Source: Clostridia bacterium (GTDB lineage Bacteria > Bacillota > DULZ01). From it: 42,790 bases of DNA. The DNA lies in the NCBI GenBank assembly GCA_012840125.1, contig DULZ01000029.1:1-42790 (forward strand), in the 5' to 3' direction. Of this stretch, positions 23,816-32,116 are shown in pieces (positions within the stretch are counted from its first letter, which is position 1; each line of letters opens with the position of its first letter). Both the position numbers and the translations under genes were made by a program. The notes below the pieces were generated by a model. That model ran no database searches. It saw only the letters and a program-made list of their open reading frames with translations, and was not told where the DNA came from.

Positions 23816-24385
23816 ATGGGAAGAAAAGTCATTGCAATTACCGATGGGGACCAATTGGCGGATAAAGCCGCCCGGGAGATAGCCCGCCGGCTCGGCGGCC
23901 GCTTTATCTCCCGCTCGGCTGGCAATCCCACGCCCTTATCGGGTGAGGAACTGGTAGAGCTAATTAAAAAAGCAGCCAAAGATCCTGTCATCGTGCTGCT
24001 TGATGACCGGGGACATCACGGTGTTGGTAAAGGAGAAGCAGCACTGGCGTACCTGGCGCAGCATCCTGACATCGAGTTATTAGGTGTGGTGGCTGTAGCT
24101 TCCAATATCAAAGATGCGAAAGGAACTCCCGTCGATTTCTCCGTCACCCGCGATGGAGAAATTTTCCCTGGTCCGGTGGACAAAGACGGCAAGCCGGCCA
24201 CCGGGAAGTATTTGATCGGCGATACGGTGCAGGTATTGTCTCAACTACCCGTTCCTTTGATAGTGGGTACCGGGGACACAGGTAAAATGGCCGGCAAAGA
24301 CCGGCAGCAAGATGGTTCTCCCGTTACCCTGCAGGCGGTACAAGCCATTTTACAAAACCACCAAGATGGGAATGAAGTGACATGA
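23816..24385 (+). CDS. spoVAEA: Stage V sporulation protein AE, soluble form (SpoVAEa type)
   Basis: A 189-residue soluble protein beginning with GRKVIAITDGDQLADKAA, and with DPVIVLLDDRGHHGVGKGE near residue 60 and VVAVASNIKDAKGTPVDFSV near 92, the recognised SpoVAEa pattern. Its biochemical role is not settled. ATG 23816 lies 3 bases after the spoVAE stop. Its own stop overlaps the next gene (ATGA), which couples the sporulation operon to the activase genes downstream. Confidence 0.9.
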   Translation: MGRKVIAITDGDQLADKAAREIARRLGGRFISRSAGNPTPLSGEELVELIKKAAKDPVIVLLDDRGHHGVGKGEAALAYLAQHPDIELLGVVAVASNIKDAKGTPVDFSVTRDGEIFPGPVDKDGKPATGKYLIGDTVQVLSQLPVPLIVGTGDTGKMAGKDRQQDGSPVTLQAVQAILQNHQDGNEVT

Positions 24386-25347
24386 ACCACAAAACCATCG
24401 GTATACCTAGGGCGCTTTTTTATTATTATCTCTTTCCTTTGTGGGACACCTTTTTCAGGGAATTAGGTTTCCGCGTCATTCTGTCACCCTGCACGGACAA
24501 GAGAATAGTGAACCTGGGTACGGAAAAAGCGGTCGACGAAGTCTGTTATCCCGTAAAGATTTATTACGGTCACGTGGCCAGCTTAACCGGTCAAGTTGAT
24601 TACCTCTTTTTGCCTCGTATCATCAGTATTGAAAAGAAAAACTATATTTGTCCCAAGTTCATGGGGCTACCGGACATGATTAAAGCCTGCTTTTCTGATT
24701 TGCCTCCCATCATTGATCAAAAATTCGATGACAGCAAAAAGGATACCGGCATGTACGCCGATTTCCTTGCGCTGGGTCAAAAGCTGGGCTTTACCCAGAA
24801 AGCAATCAAAAACGCCTACCTGCAGGCAGCCAGACAATGGGATGAATACAAAACAATAATGCACAACGGCTCCCATCCCATGCAAATATTGGACGGATTT
24901 AAAGCGACGGTCAAAGGTGAGAAACCTATCAAGATTGGGTTATTGGGCCACGGATACAACATTTACGATCGCTACGCCAGTATGAACATCGTGAAAAAAC
25001 TTCACGACTTAGGCGTGGAGATTATCACCGCAGAAATGATCCCGGACCGGGTCATCGACGAAGCAGCCGGCATCCTGCCAAAAAGGGTGTTCTGGACCCT
25101 GGGGCATAAAGTGGTAGGCAGCGCTCTATACCTAATCACAAGAGACGACGTGGCCGGGCTCATCCATGTGGCTTCCTTTGGCTGCGGCCCTGATTCCATG
25201 ATCGGAGAGATGTTGCAGCGCCTGTTGCGGCGCCGGGGCCAAAAACCGCTCTTGACCTTAACCATTGATGAACACACGGGTGAAGCGGGCCTGGATACCA
25301 GGTTGGAGGCTTTTATCGACATGATCAGTAGGAGGAAGGTATCTTGA
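24382..25347 (+). CDS. Acyl-CoA dehydratase activase-related protein (COG3580/DUF2229 type), A
   Basis: A 321-residue protein related to the 2-hydroxyacyl-CoA dehydratase superfamily. It opens with KTIGIPRALFYYYLFPLWDTFF, split here into IGIPRALFYYYLFP and a Trp-rich helix. Conserved cysteines fall in SPCTDK, DEVCYPVK, YICPKF and SFGCGPDS and could bind an iron-sulfur cluster. The C-terminal motif DEHTGEAGLDTRLEAF is shared with the next gene. It overlaps both neighbours by 4 bases. In other bacteria these parts occur within one very large activase protein; here they are separate genes. No dehydratase alpha/beta subunit genes are near. The substrate is unknown. Confidence 0.8.
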   Translation: MNHKTIGIPRALFYYYLFPLWDTFFRELGFRVILSPCTDKRIVNLGTEKAVDEVCYPVKIYYGHVASLTGQVDYLFLPRIISIEKKNYICPKFMGLPDMIKACFSDLPPIIDQKFDDSKKDTGMYADFLALGQKLGFTQKAIKNAYLQAARQWDEYKTIMHNGSHPMQILDGFKATVKGEKPIKIGLLGHGYNIYDRYASMNIVKKLHDLGVEIITAEMIPDRVIDEAAGILPKRVFWTLGHKVVGSALYLITRDDVAGLIHVASFGCGPDSMIGEMLQRLLRRRGQKPLLTLTIDEHTGEAGLDTRLEAFIDMISRRKVS

Positions 25348-26435
25348 AGATTACTTTCCCGCACATGGGACACTTAGACTTGACAGTGCAGACCTTGTTA
25401 CAAGGTCTCGGATGGGAAACGGTAGTGCCGCCGCCCTGCACAAAAAAGACCCTCTCCCTGGGGGTCAGGTATGCCCCTGAGTTTGCCTGCCTGCCGTTGA
25501 AAATCAACATCGGGAACTATTTGGAGGCGTATGAGCAGGGAGCTGCACTGGCTCTTATGGTAGGCGGCGTCGGTCCATGCCGTATCGGGTATTACGGAAC
25601 CATCCAGCAGGAAATCTTAAGAGACTTAGGAGTTCAAATGGAGCTTATCGTGTTGGAACCGCCCGATGCTCACCCCAGGGAATTGTGGCAGAAAATTAAA
25701 TACTTAAAAAGAGTCCCTTGGAAACAAGTCATCCTGGCTATTCTCCTGTCCTGGCATAAAACCAGGGCCATGGACATTTTAGAGGAAAAGGCTTTGGTAC
25801 TTAGAGCGCGAGAAGTTCACCGCGGCTGCGTTGACCGGCTGCTCGAAGAAGCAAAGAGCCGGCTGTTAACGGCGGATTACGTCCAAGGGATCAAAGAGAT
25901 CACGCAAGACTATTTAAGAAAGATGGAGGCCCTGCCTCTTAAACCGGAAGAAGAACCAGGGATCACCGTCGCCATCGTCGGCGAAATCTACACGGTGTTG
26001 GAGCCTTTTGCTAACTTGGGATTGGAGCGGCATCTCAACGGTTTAGGGGTAGAAGTGAAAAGGCCTTTATTCCTTAGCAGTTGGATAAATGAACACTTGT
26101 TCCGGGGCATCCTGGACATAGAAGGAACGAAAAATGCGCCGGAGTTGGCCAAGCCCTTCCTGAATTCTTTTGTCGGGGGGCACGGGCGAGAAACGGTAGG
26201 CAGCGCGGTAGCATATGCCCGGAAGGGTGTGGATGGAGTCATTCAAATTGCGCCTTTAACTTGTATGCCTGAAATTGTCGCTCACTCCGTTTTACCCAGA
26301 GTGAGCCAGGCTTATGGTGTACCCACCTTGACGTTGTATGTGGACGAGCAAACGGGAGAAGCCGGACTGTTGACGCGCCTTGAGGCCTTCATTGAGATGC
26401 TTAGACACCGGAAAAGGAGTATGAAACGAGCATGA
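25344..26435 (+). CDS. Acyl-CoA dehydratase activase-related protein (COG3581 type), B
   Basis: A 363-residue paralogue of the preceding protein, starting with TTG 25344 inside its end. Cysteines lie in PPPCTKK, EFACLPLK, GVGPCRIG and PLTCMPE, the last in a position like SFGCGPDS of its neighbour. The C-terminal DEQTGEAGLLTRLEAF repeats the same motif. A helix-rich insert near residues 125-200 is probably a clamp region. Family knowledge suggests an iron-sulfur protein reduced by a BadF-type ATPase; the gene for such an ATPase follows with a 4-base overlap. Confidence 0.8.
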   Translation: MKITFPHMGHLDLTVQTLLQGLGWETVVPPPCTKKTLSLGVRYAPEFACLPLKINIGNYLEAYEQGAALALMVGGVGPCRIGYYGTIQQEILRDLGVQMELIVLEPPDAHPRELWQKIKYLKRVPWKQVILAILLSWHKTRAMDILEEKALVLRAREVHRGCVDRLLEEAKSRLLTADYVQGIKEITQDYLRKMEALPLKPEEEPGITVAIVGEIYTVLEPFANLGLERHLNGLGVEVKRPLFLSSWINEHLFRGILDIEGTKNAPELAKPFLNSFVGGHGRETVGSAVAYARKGVDGVIQIAPLTCMPEIVAHSVLPRVSQAYGVPTLTLYVDEQTGEAGLLTRLEAFIEMLRHRKRSMKRA

Positions 26436-27409
26436 AAAAGATATTCCTAGGTATCGATGTGGGTTCTGTAAGTACGAATCTCGTTCTACTGGACCAGACA
26501 GGCCATTTGGTTGATAAAATCTACCTGCGGACCCAGGGACAACCTATTGCCACTATTCAAAAAGGTTTGTCCCAGCTTCAAGCCAAGTGGGGCGACCATA
26601 TGCAAATCGCCGGTGTCGGCACCACCGGCAGTGCCCGGCACCTGGTATCAGTGTTAATTGGGGCTGACATTGTCAAGAATGAGATCACAGCCCATGCAGT
26701 GGCGGCCTCTGAATTGGTGCCGGGTGTCCAAACAGTGCTGGAAATAGGCGGACAAGATTCTAAATTGATTATTCTCCGGGACGGTGTCGTTACCGATTTT
26801 GCCATGAACACGGTCTGTGCCGCCGGTACCGGATCCTTTCTCGACCAGCAAGCCCACCGTTTAGGACTGCCCATCGAGGAATTCGGCAAGCTAGCCTTAC
26901 GGGCCAAGGCCCCGGTGCGTATTGCCGGAAGGTGCACTGTCTTTGCGGAAACGGACATGATCCACAAGCAGCAAATGGGGCACCCGGTGGAGGAGATTGT
27001 GGCCGGTCTTTGCCAAGCCCTCGTCCGCAACTTCCTAAGCAATTTGGGCAAGGGCAAAGAACTCCTGCCCCCGGTGGTATTCCAAGGGGGAGTGGCTGCC
27101 AATGCGGGTATCAGGGATGCTTTTGAGAAAGCTTTGGAGACTGAAATCATCGTACCGGAACATTACAATGTGATGGGAGCCATCGGGATGGCGATCCTGG
27201 CGAGGGAGGAATGGCTCAAAGGGCGCTCCACCAATTTCAAAGGCTTTGGCTGTGCTACCTTACCGTTCCGGCAATCAGGCTTTGAATGCCAGGACTGCCC
27301 CAATGGTTGTGAAATCATCCAAATTAAGCAGGAATCCACCATCATCGCCCGCTGGGGCGATCGCTGCGGCAAATGGTCAAGTCTAAAGGCCGTCGGGACC
27401 GGCGCCTAA
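26432..27409 (+). CDS. BadF/BadG/BcrA/BcrD-family activase ATPase
   Basis: A 325-residue ASKHA-fold ATPase. The phosphate-binding loop is GIDVGSVSTNLVLLD near residues 6-20, followed by EIGGQDSKLIIL and NTVCAAGTGSFLDQQ; the latter Cys and the one in GRCTVFAETDMIH are the expected ligands of a [4Fe-4S] cluster bridging the homodimer. A C-terminal Cys-rich tail (FECQDCPNGCEI and GDRCGKW) adds four cysteines not found in minimal activases. Family knowledge: these enzymes use ATP to drive electrons to very low potential for radical dehydrations or similar reductions. Here it presumably serves the two proteins encoded upstream. Confidence 0.88.
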   Translation: MKKIFLGIDVGSVSTNLVLLDQTGHLVDKIYLRTQGQPIATIQKGLSQLQAKWGDHMQIAGVGTTGSARHLVSVLIGADIVKNEITAHAVAASELVPGVQTVLEIGGQDSKLIILRDGVVTDFAMNTVCAAGTGSFLDQQAHRLGLPIEEFGKLALRAKAPVRIAGRCTVFAETDMIHKQQMGHPVEEIVAGLCQALVRNFLSNLGKGKELLPPVVFQGGVAANAGIRDAFEKALETEIIVPEHYNVMGAIGMAILAREEWLKGRSTNFKGFGCATLPFRQSGFECQDCPNGCEIIQIKQESTIIARWGDRCGKWSSLKAVGTGA

Positions 27410-27421
27410 CAAATTATTGTT

Positions 27422-27450
27422 TTGACAAACCTGTCATATTATGTTAAACT
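27422..27450 (+). promoter_or_regulatory. Sigma-A-type promoter of lysA
   Basis: TTGACA (27422-27427), 17 bases and TAAACT (27445-27450). The -35 is perfect. A short palindrome TGACA-AACC-TGTCA (27423-27436) overlaps the -35 and could be an operator. Transcription would start near 27457, ahead of a terminator-like hairpin in the leader. Confidence 0.7.
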
Positions 27451-27477
27451 AACCGCAAAATTACCGTCTGGCCAAAG

Positions 27478-27503
27478 ATGACTGGGAAGCCCCAGTCATT
27501 TTT
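27478..27503 (+). terminator. Terminator-like hairpin in the lysA leader
   Basis: A perfect 9-bp stem (27478-27486 with 27491-27499) with an AAGC loop, followed by a run of five T. It lies about 20 bases after the expected transcription start and 25 bases before the lysA start. It may end the upstream activase operon, but lysA transcripts from the promoter must also cross it, which suggests attenuation. Confidence 0.7.
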
Positions 27504-27528
27504 CAGATGTACGTAGGGAGAGGATGGC

Positions 27529-28842
27529 ATGAAATTACACGGTACCATGAGCATCAACCGGCACGGTCATTTGGAAATCGGCGGTTGTGATACCACGTAC
27601 CTGGCCAAGGAGTTCGGCACTCCGCTGATCGTGTACGATGAAGCTTTGATCCGGGAAACTTGCCGGAACTACTACAACTCCTTTGTTAAACCCTATCCCA
27701 GGAACCTAGTGATTTATGCCAGTAAGGCCTTTTCCAGTCCCGCCCTGTACCGCATTATTAATGAGGAGAATTTGGGATGTGACGTGGTTTCCGGTGGCGA
27801 ACTCTATGCCGCCCTATCCAGCGGTTTTCCGCCCCACAAGATCTATTTCCACGGTAATAATAAAAGCCCCCAGGAATTAACCATGGCCCTCCAAAACAGG
27901 GTAGGGGTCATCGTCGTCGATAACTTTCATGAACTGGAACTGCTTAATTCTCTTGCTGCCTCCCTGGGTGTGAAACAAAAAATACTGCTGCGGATCACCC
28001 CGGGTATTGAGGCCCATACCCATGCCTACGTCCAAACCGGTCAAATCGATTCCAAGTTTGGCTTTACTCTGTCTAACGGCCAAGCTCTCTCAGCTGTTAA
28101 GAATATGGACAAATATCCCTGGCTGGACTTTAAGGGCGTTCACTGTCACATCGGTTCCCAGATCTTTGAGACCGGCGCTTTCCGGCATGCAGCCCAGGTC
28201 ATGTTTGATTTTCTGGTGGAAATCAGGCAGGAGACTGGGATCACCTGCGAAGAACTCAATCTGGGCGGTGGTTTCGGCATTTATTATTGCAGTGGCGATA
28301 CGCCCGCCCCCATTGATGCTTATGCCCGGGCCATCATGGAAGTAATCACTGCAGCAGCTGGGCGGTACAACTATCCACAGCCCCAAATAACCATAGAGCC
28401 GGGTCGCTCCATCGTCGGTACGGCCGGTACCACCTTGTATACTGTTGGTTCCATTAAGGATATCCCCGGTGTGCGCAAGTATGTGGCGGTGGACGGCGGC
28501 ATGGCGGATAACATCAGACCTGCCCTGTACCAGGCCCGGTACGAGGGTGCCCTGGCGAACAAAATGCTGGCAGCTCCCGAGGAGACAGTGACCATCACCG
28601 GCAAGTGCTGTGAATCCGGTGACATGCTCATCTGGGACATCCAACTGCCAAGAGTGGAACCGGGTGATGTGCTGGCCATATCATCCACCGGAGCTTATAC
28701 TTATTCCATGGCCAGTAACTATAACAACCTTGGCCGCCCGGCCGTAGTGCTGGTCCGGGATGGACAGGCGGATCTCATCATCGAAAGAGAAACCTATGAC
28801 CATATCCTGCAAAGACACAAGATTCCTTCCCGGCTCAGGTAG
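27529..28842 (+). CDS. lysA: Diaminopimelate decarboxylase
   Basis: A 437-residue PLP enzyme with an alanine-racemase-like barrel. It makes lysine from meso-diaminopimelate, the last step of lysine synthesis. K66 in YASKAF is the expected PLP-binding lysine. The phosphate-binding region includes GGGFGIYY and EPGRSIVG, and the C-terminal CCESGDML holds the catalytic Cys from the partner subunit. GGGAGAGG precedes ATG 27529. It follows spoVA and the activase genes; in Bacillus lysA also follows the spoVA operon. In sporulation its level matters because diaminopimelate is needed for cortex. Confidence 0.97.
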   Translation: MKLHGTMSINRHGHLEIGGCDTTYLAKEFGTPLIVYDEALIRETCRNYYNSFVKPYPRNLVIYASKAFSSPALYRIINEENLGCDVVSGGELYAALSSGFPPHKIYFHGNNKSPQELTMALQNRVGVIVVDNFHELELLNSLAASLGVKQKILLRITPGIEAHTHAYVQTGQIDSKFGFTLSNGQALSAVKNMDKYPWLDFKGVHCHIGSQIFETGAFRHAAQVMFDFLVEIRQETGITCEELNLGGGFGIYYCSGDTPAPIDAYARAIMEVITAAAGRYNYPQPQITIEPGRSIVGTAGTTLYTVGSIKDIPGVRKYVAVDGGMADNIRPALYQARYEGALANKMLAAPEETVTITGKCCESGDMLIWDIQLPRVEPGDVLAISSTGAYTYSMASNYNNLGRPAVVLVRDGQADLIIERETYDHILQRHKIPSRLR

Positions 28843-28855
28843 GGAGTGCAGTAAG

Positions 28856-31468
28856 ATGGAAATCATCTGTTCCCATGAAAACCTTGACTTCGACGGGTTG
28901 GCCGCTATGATTGGGGTACAAAAACTGTATCCTGATGCCAAACTGGTCCTGCCCAATAAACTGAGCCAACCGGTAAGAGAGTATTTGGCTCTTTATAAAG
29001 ATATTTTTTCTTTTTACCGTTACAGCCAGCTGCAAGATAAAACTGAACAGGTGAAAACCGTTATCCTGGTGGATATTAACCAGTTGCAGCGGGTGGAGTT
29101 TGCCCAGCGCTGTGTGCAGCAAGGTGCGGCCCTGATCGTTTATGATCATCATCGTTTCAAAACAGGTACTCTGCCTCCTTGGCAAGGAAGAATTGAGCCG
29201 GTAGGGGCCACTTCTACTCTGATTGTGGAAGAAACACTCGGGAGAGGGATTAAACTAAGTCCCATCGAAGCGACCCTTTTAGCGATGGGCATTTATCAAG
29301 ATACCGGTTCCTTGCGGTTTATGGGCACCACTGACCGGGATGCCAAAGCGGTGGCCGATTTGTTGGCAGCCGGAGCCAAACTCTCCGTGGTCAATACTTT
29401 TTTGGACCGGCCATTGAACCATGAACAGCAGCAGTTATATAATGTATTAATGGCAAACGGGGAAGAAAAGTGGATTAACGGTACCCACATCTTGGTTTGT
29501 TCCGCCCAGACGGTAAAACCGGTGGGAGGTATTGCTCTCATTACAAATAAATTGATTGAACATTCCGGCGCCGACGCTGTCATTACCGCCGTGGCCAACC
29601 CCAAACACGTGGATTTGGTGGCTAGAAGCCGCGCAGACTGGGTAAGAATCGATCGCCTATTGGAGCAATTTGGCGGGGGCGGCCATCCGAAAGCAGGAGC
29701 GGCCAAAATCAAGGGCGCAGGATTACCAGAGGTGTTAGCAAAGTTAAACGTTCTCTTGGCTTCCTTCGTCCCGGCACCCCTTACGGCCGGGAACTTGATG
29801 AGCAGTCCGGTGAAAAGCCTTGACCCGAACCAGACTATCCAGGAAGCAGCCCGCCTGATGCTCCGGTACGGGCATTCCGGTATGCCGGTGGTCGAGCAGG
29901 GAAAACTGGTAGGAGTCATTTCCAGGCGGGATGTAGATAAAGCCATCCACCACAACTTGGGACACGCTCCGGTGAAGGCCTATATGAGCCGGAATGTCAA
30001 GATTGTTTCCCCCGAGACCCCGATTACGCAAATTGAACGGGCCATGATCAATCACGATATTGGGAGATTACCGGTGTGTGACAACGGTTCGCTGGTAGGC
30101 ATTGTGACCAGAACCGACCTCTTGCGGGTAATGCACGGGGAGTACCCGAGTAAATTCAGCGTCAATTTCTGTCCTTACGGGGCCCCCATGCAGGCAAATT
30201 TCCAAGAGCTAATCCAGCAAAGGTTTTCGCCGGAAATTGTGCAGTTCTTGATACGAGCAGGCGAGTTGGGCAAGCAAGGGGGACAGCCCGCTTTCCTGGT
30301 GGGGGGTACCGTGAGGGACATGATCTTAGGCCACCCTAACCAGGATATTGATATCGTGGTGGAAGGCAACGCCCCAAAACTGGCGCAACAGTTGGCTTTA
30401 GAATATGATGCCAGGGTGCGTGTTCACGAAGCGTTTCAGACCGCCACTGTACAGCTGCCCTCCGGCCACCGCTTTGATTTCGCGTCGGCACGGACCGAGT
30501 TTTATGCCTTTCCCGCTGCTTTGCCTACGGTGGAAAGCGGAAGCTTGAGGGAAGATCTCTATCGCCGGGATTTTACCGTGAACGCCATGGCTGTTTCTCT
30601 CGCACCGGATACCTTTGGCCAACTGGTTGACTATTTTTGCGGCTATCGCGATACTATTGACGGGTGCATTCGTGTGCTGCACAACTTGAGCTTCGTCGAA
30701 GATCCCACGCGCATTTTGCGAGCCCTGCGTTTCAAAACTAGATTCAATTGGAGTATCGAAGAAGAAACATACCGGTTTCTCCTTGCAGCCATAAAAGAAG
30801 AGAGGATTTCCCAAGTATCGTTAAGCCGTTTGTGGCATGAGCTCAGGATTATTCTAACGGAAGAAGAACCTTTACCTATTCTGGAAAGCATGGCATATCT
30901 CCGCATTGAAAAACAGGTCTTTCCCGGGATTGAATGGGACCACCGGGTGTTTCGCGCTCTAGCACGCGCCAGAGAATTGATTGCTCAACTGCCGCCGTCC
31001 ATCAAGGCGGTCCCTTGGAGGATCTACTTGTCCATTCTGTTGTCTCCCTGTTCAATCCATGGGATACCGGCGTTGCTGCAGGAGATGGGCTTAAACCGGA
31101 AGGTCCGGCAGGTCATTGAATCTGTGTTCTTAGTACAAGAGGAGCTTGCCCATACGGGACTTTCCCAGGCAGATTTTCTTGGCTGGATACATGAAACCTG
31201 CCGGGATAAGGATAATGACACTCTTTTGGCGTTGAGTGCACTGGTCACCCCGCAGGATATGGGAAATCATTTTTATGCCTATCTTTTAAAGAGAAACGAG
31301 ATAAAACCCGCCTTAACCGGAGATGACCTCATCCAGTTGGGTGTCCACCCCGGTCCCAGGCTGGGAACTATCTTGCGCCAAATAGAGCTGGCCAGATTAA
31401 CCGGCAAGGTGGCAAGCCGGGAAGAAGAATTGCTGCTGGCAGCACAATTAGCAAGGGGAGGAGAATAG
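28856..31468 (+). CDS. DHH-CBS-tRNA nucleotidyltransferase fusion protein (CCA/A-adding type)
   Basis: An 870-residue multidomain protein. Order: a DHH phosphoesterase domain (about 1-180; NLDFDGLAA and YDHHRF), a DHHA1 domain (about 220-305; QFGGGGHPKAGAAKI), two CBS domains (about 310-445), and a class II poly(A)/CCA nucleotidyltransferase domain (about 470-870) with LVGGTVRDMILG and DIDIVVEG, the metal-binding aspartates. Family knowledge: the C-terminal part adds CCA or only A to tRNA 3' ends, and DHH-DHHA1 parts resemble nanoRNases, suggesting joint RNA end processing; CBS domains may sense adenine nucleotides. ATG 28856 follows AGGGAGTG by 7 bases. Confidence 0.9.
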   Translation: MEIICSHENLDFDGLAAMIGVQKLYPDAKLVLPNKLSQPVREYLALYKDIFSFYRYSQLQDKTEQVKTVILVDINQLQRVEFAQRCVQQGAALIVYDHHRFKTGTLPPWQGRIEPVGATSTLIVEETLGRGIKLSPIEATLLAMGIYQDTGSLRFMGTTDRDAKAVADLLAAGAKLSVVNTFLDRPLNHEQQQLYNVLMANGEEKWINGTHILVCSAQTVKPVGGIALITNKLIEHSGADAVITAVANPKHVDLVARSRADWVRIDRLLEQFGGGGHPKAGAAKIKGAGLPEVLAKLNVLLASFVPAPLTAGNLMSSPVKSLDPNQTIQEAARLMLRYGHSGMPVVEQGKLVGVISRRDVDKAIHHNLGHAPVKAYMSRNVKIVSPETPITQIERAMINHDIGRLPVCDNGSLVGIVTRTDLLRVMHGEYPSKFSVNFCPYGAPMQANFQELIQQRFSPEIVQFLIRAGELGKQGGQPAFLVGGTVRDMILGHPNQDIDIVVEGNAPKLAQQLALEYDARVRVHEAFQTATVQLPSGHRFDFASARTEFYAFPAALPTVESGSLREDLYRRDFTVNAMAVSLAPDTFGQLVDYFCGYRDTIDGCIRVLHNLSFVEDPTRILRALRFKTRFNWSIEEETYRFLLAAIKEERISQVSLSRLWHELRIILTEEEPLPILESMAYLRIEKQVFPGIEWDHRVFRALARARELIAQLPPSIKAVPWRIYLSILLSPCSIHGIPALLQEMGLNRKVRQVIESVFLVQEELAHTGLSQADFLGWIHETCRDKDNDTLLALSALVTPQDMGNHFYAYLLKRNEIKPALTGDDLIQLGVHPGPRLGTILRQIELARLTGKVASREEELLLAAQLARGGE

Positions 31469-31470
31469 AT

Positions 31471-32082
31471 TTGCCTAGTTTAACCTTTCAAGGATTGCTG
31501 ACGGCTGTCCCGGCGATCCTGATCGCCATCACCTTTCACGAATATGCCCATGGTAAGACCGCGGCTTTATTAGGGGATCCCACGCCCGGCCGGTACGGTC
31601 GCCTCACCCTGAACCCGCTGGCCCATTTGGACCCTATCGGAACCCTGATGTTACTCGTGGCCCGCTTTGGCTGGGCCAAGCCGGTACCGGTTAATCCCTT
31701 TTATTTTACCGGAAACAGGCGGAGAGGCATGCTCTTGGTGGGATTGGCCGGGCCTGCCATGAATCTGGTACTGGCTTACCTGGCGGCCTTTGGCTTCAAG
31801 CTGGCCTACAATGGTTCCCCTCTGCTGCAAGACTTCTTCCGGGAGCTGCTCTTTGTAAACTTGGCATTGGCTGTATTCAACCTGCTGCCGATTCCTCCCC
31901 TGGATGGATCCAAGATCTTGCAAAACTTGCTTCCGGCCGGTTACAGTTCGTTTTTCTATCGACTGGAAGCTTACGGACCGTTGATTTTATTGCTATGCCT
32001 GGCCACCGGTTTAATCAGCCGGGTGATGGTGCCAGTGGTGATGACCTTGCTGCAGCTGATCGTTTTCCTGGTAGGATTATAG
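31471..32082 (+). CDS. Site-2 protease-family (M50) membrane metalloprotease
   Basis: A 203-residue membrane protein with the zinc motif HEYAH near residue 23 in the first helix and a second motif NLLPIPPLDGSKIL near residue 138 supplying the Asp ligand. It belongs to the small YwhC-like group without PDZ or CBS domains. The expected activity is cleavage of membrane-bound substrates; the substrate is unknown. TTG 31471 follows GGGAGGAG by about 10 bases, 2 bases after the preceding stop. In Clostridia this gene is commonly beside trpS and scpA. Confidence 0.88.
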   Translation: MPSLTFQGLLTAVPAILIAITFHEYAHGKTAALLGDPTPGRYGRLTLNPLAHLDPIGTLMLLVARFGWAKPVPVNPFYFTGNRRRGMLLVGLAGPAMNLVLAYLAAFGFKLAYNGSPLLQDFFRELLFVNLALAVFNLLPIPPLDGSKILQNLLPAGYSSFFYRLEAYGPLILLLCLATGLISRVMVPVVMTLLQLIVFLVGL

Positions 32083-32116
32083 ACCAACATTACCATACAG
32101 AAAGGACAGAGCAATC

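Noticed and set aside
24382-27409. A complete 2-hydroxyacyl-CoA dehydratase operon for amino acid fermentation
   Set aside because: No alpha/beta dehydratase subunits, CoA transferase or acyl-CoA dehydrogenase genes are present.
27457-27528. Lysine riboswitch before lysA
   Set aside because: Only about 70 bases of leader; the lysine riboswitch needs roughly 170-200.
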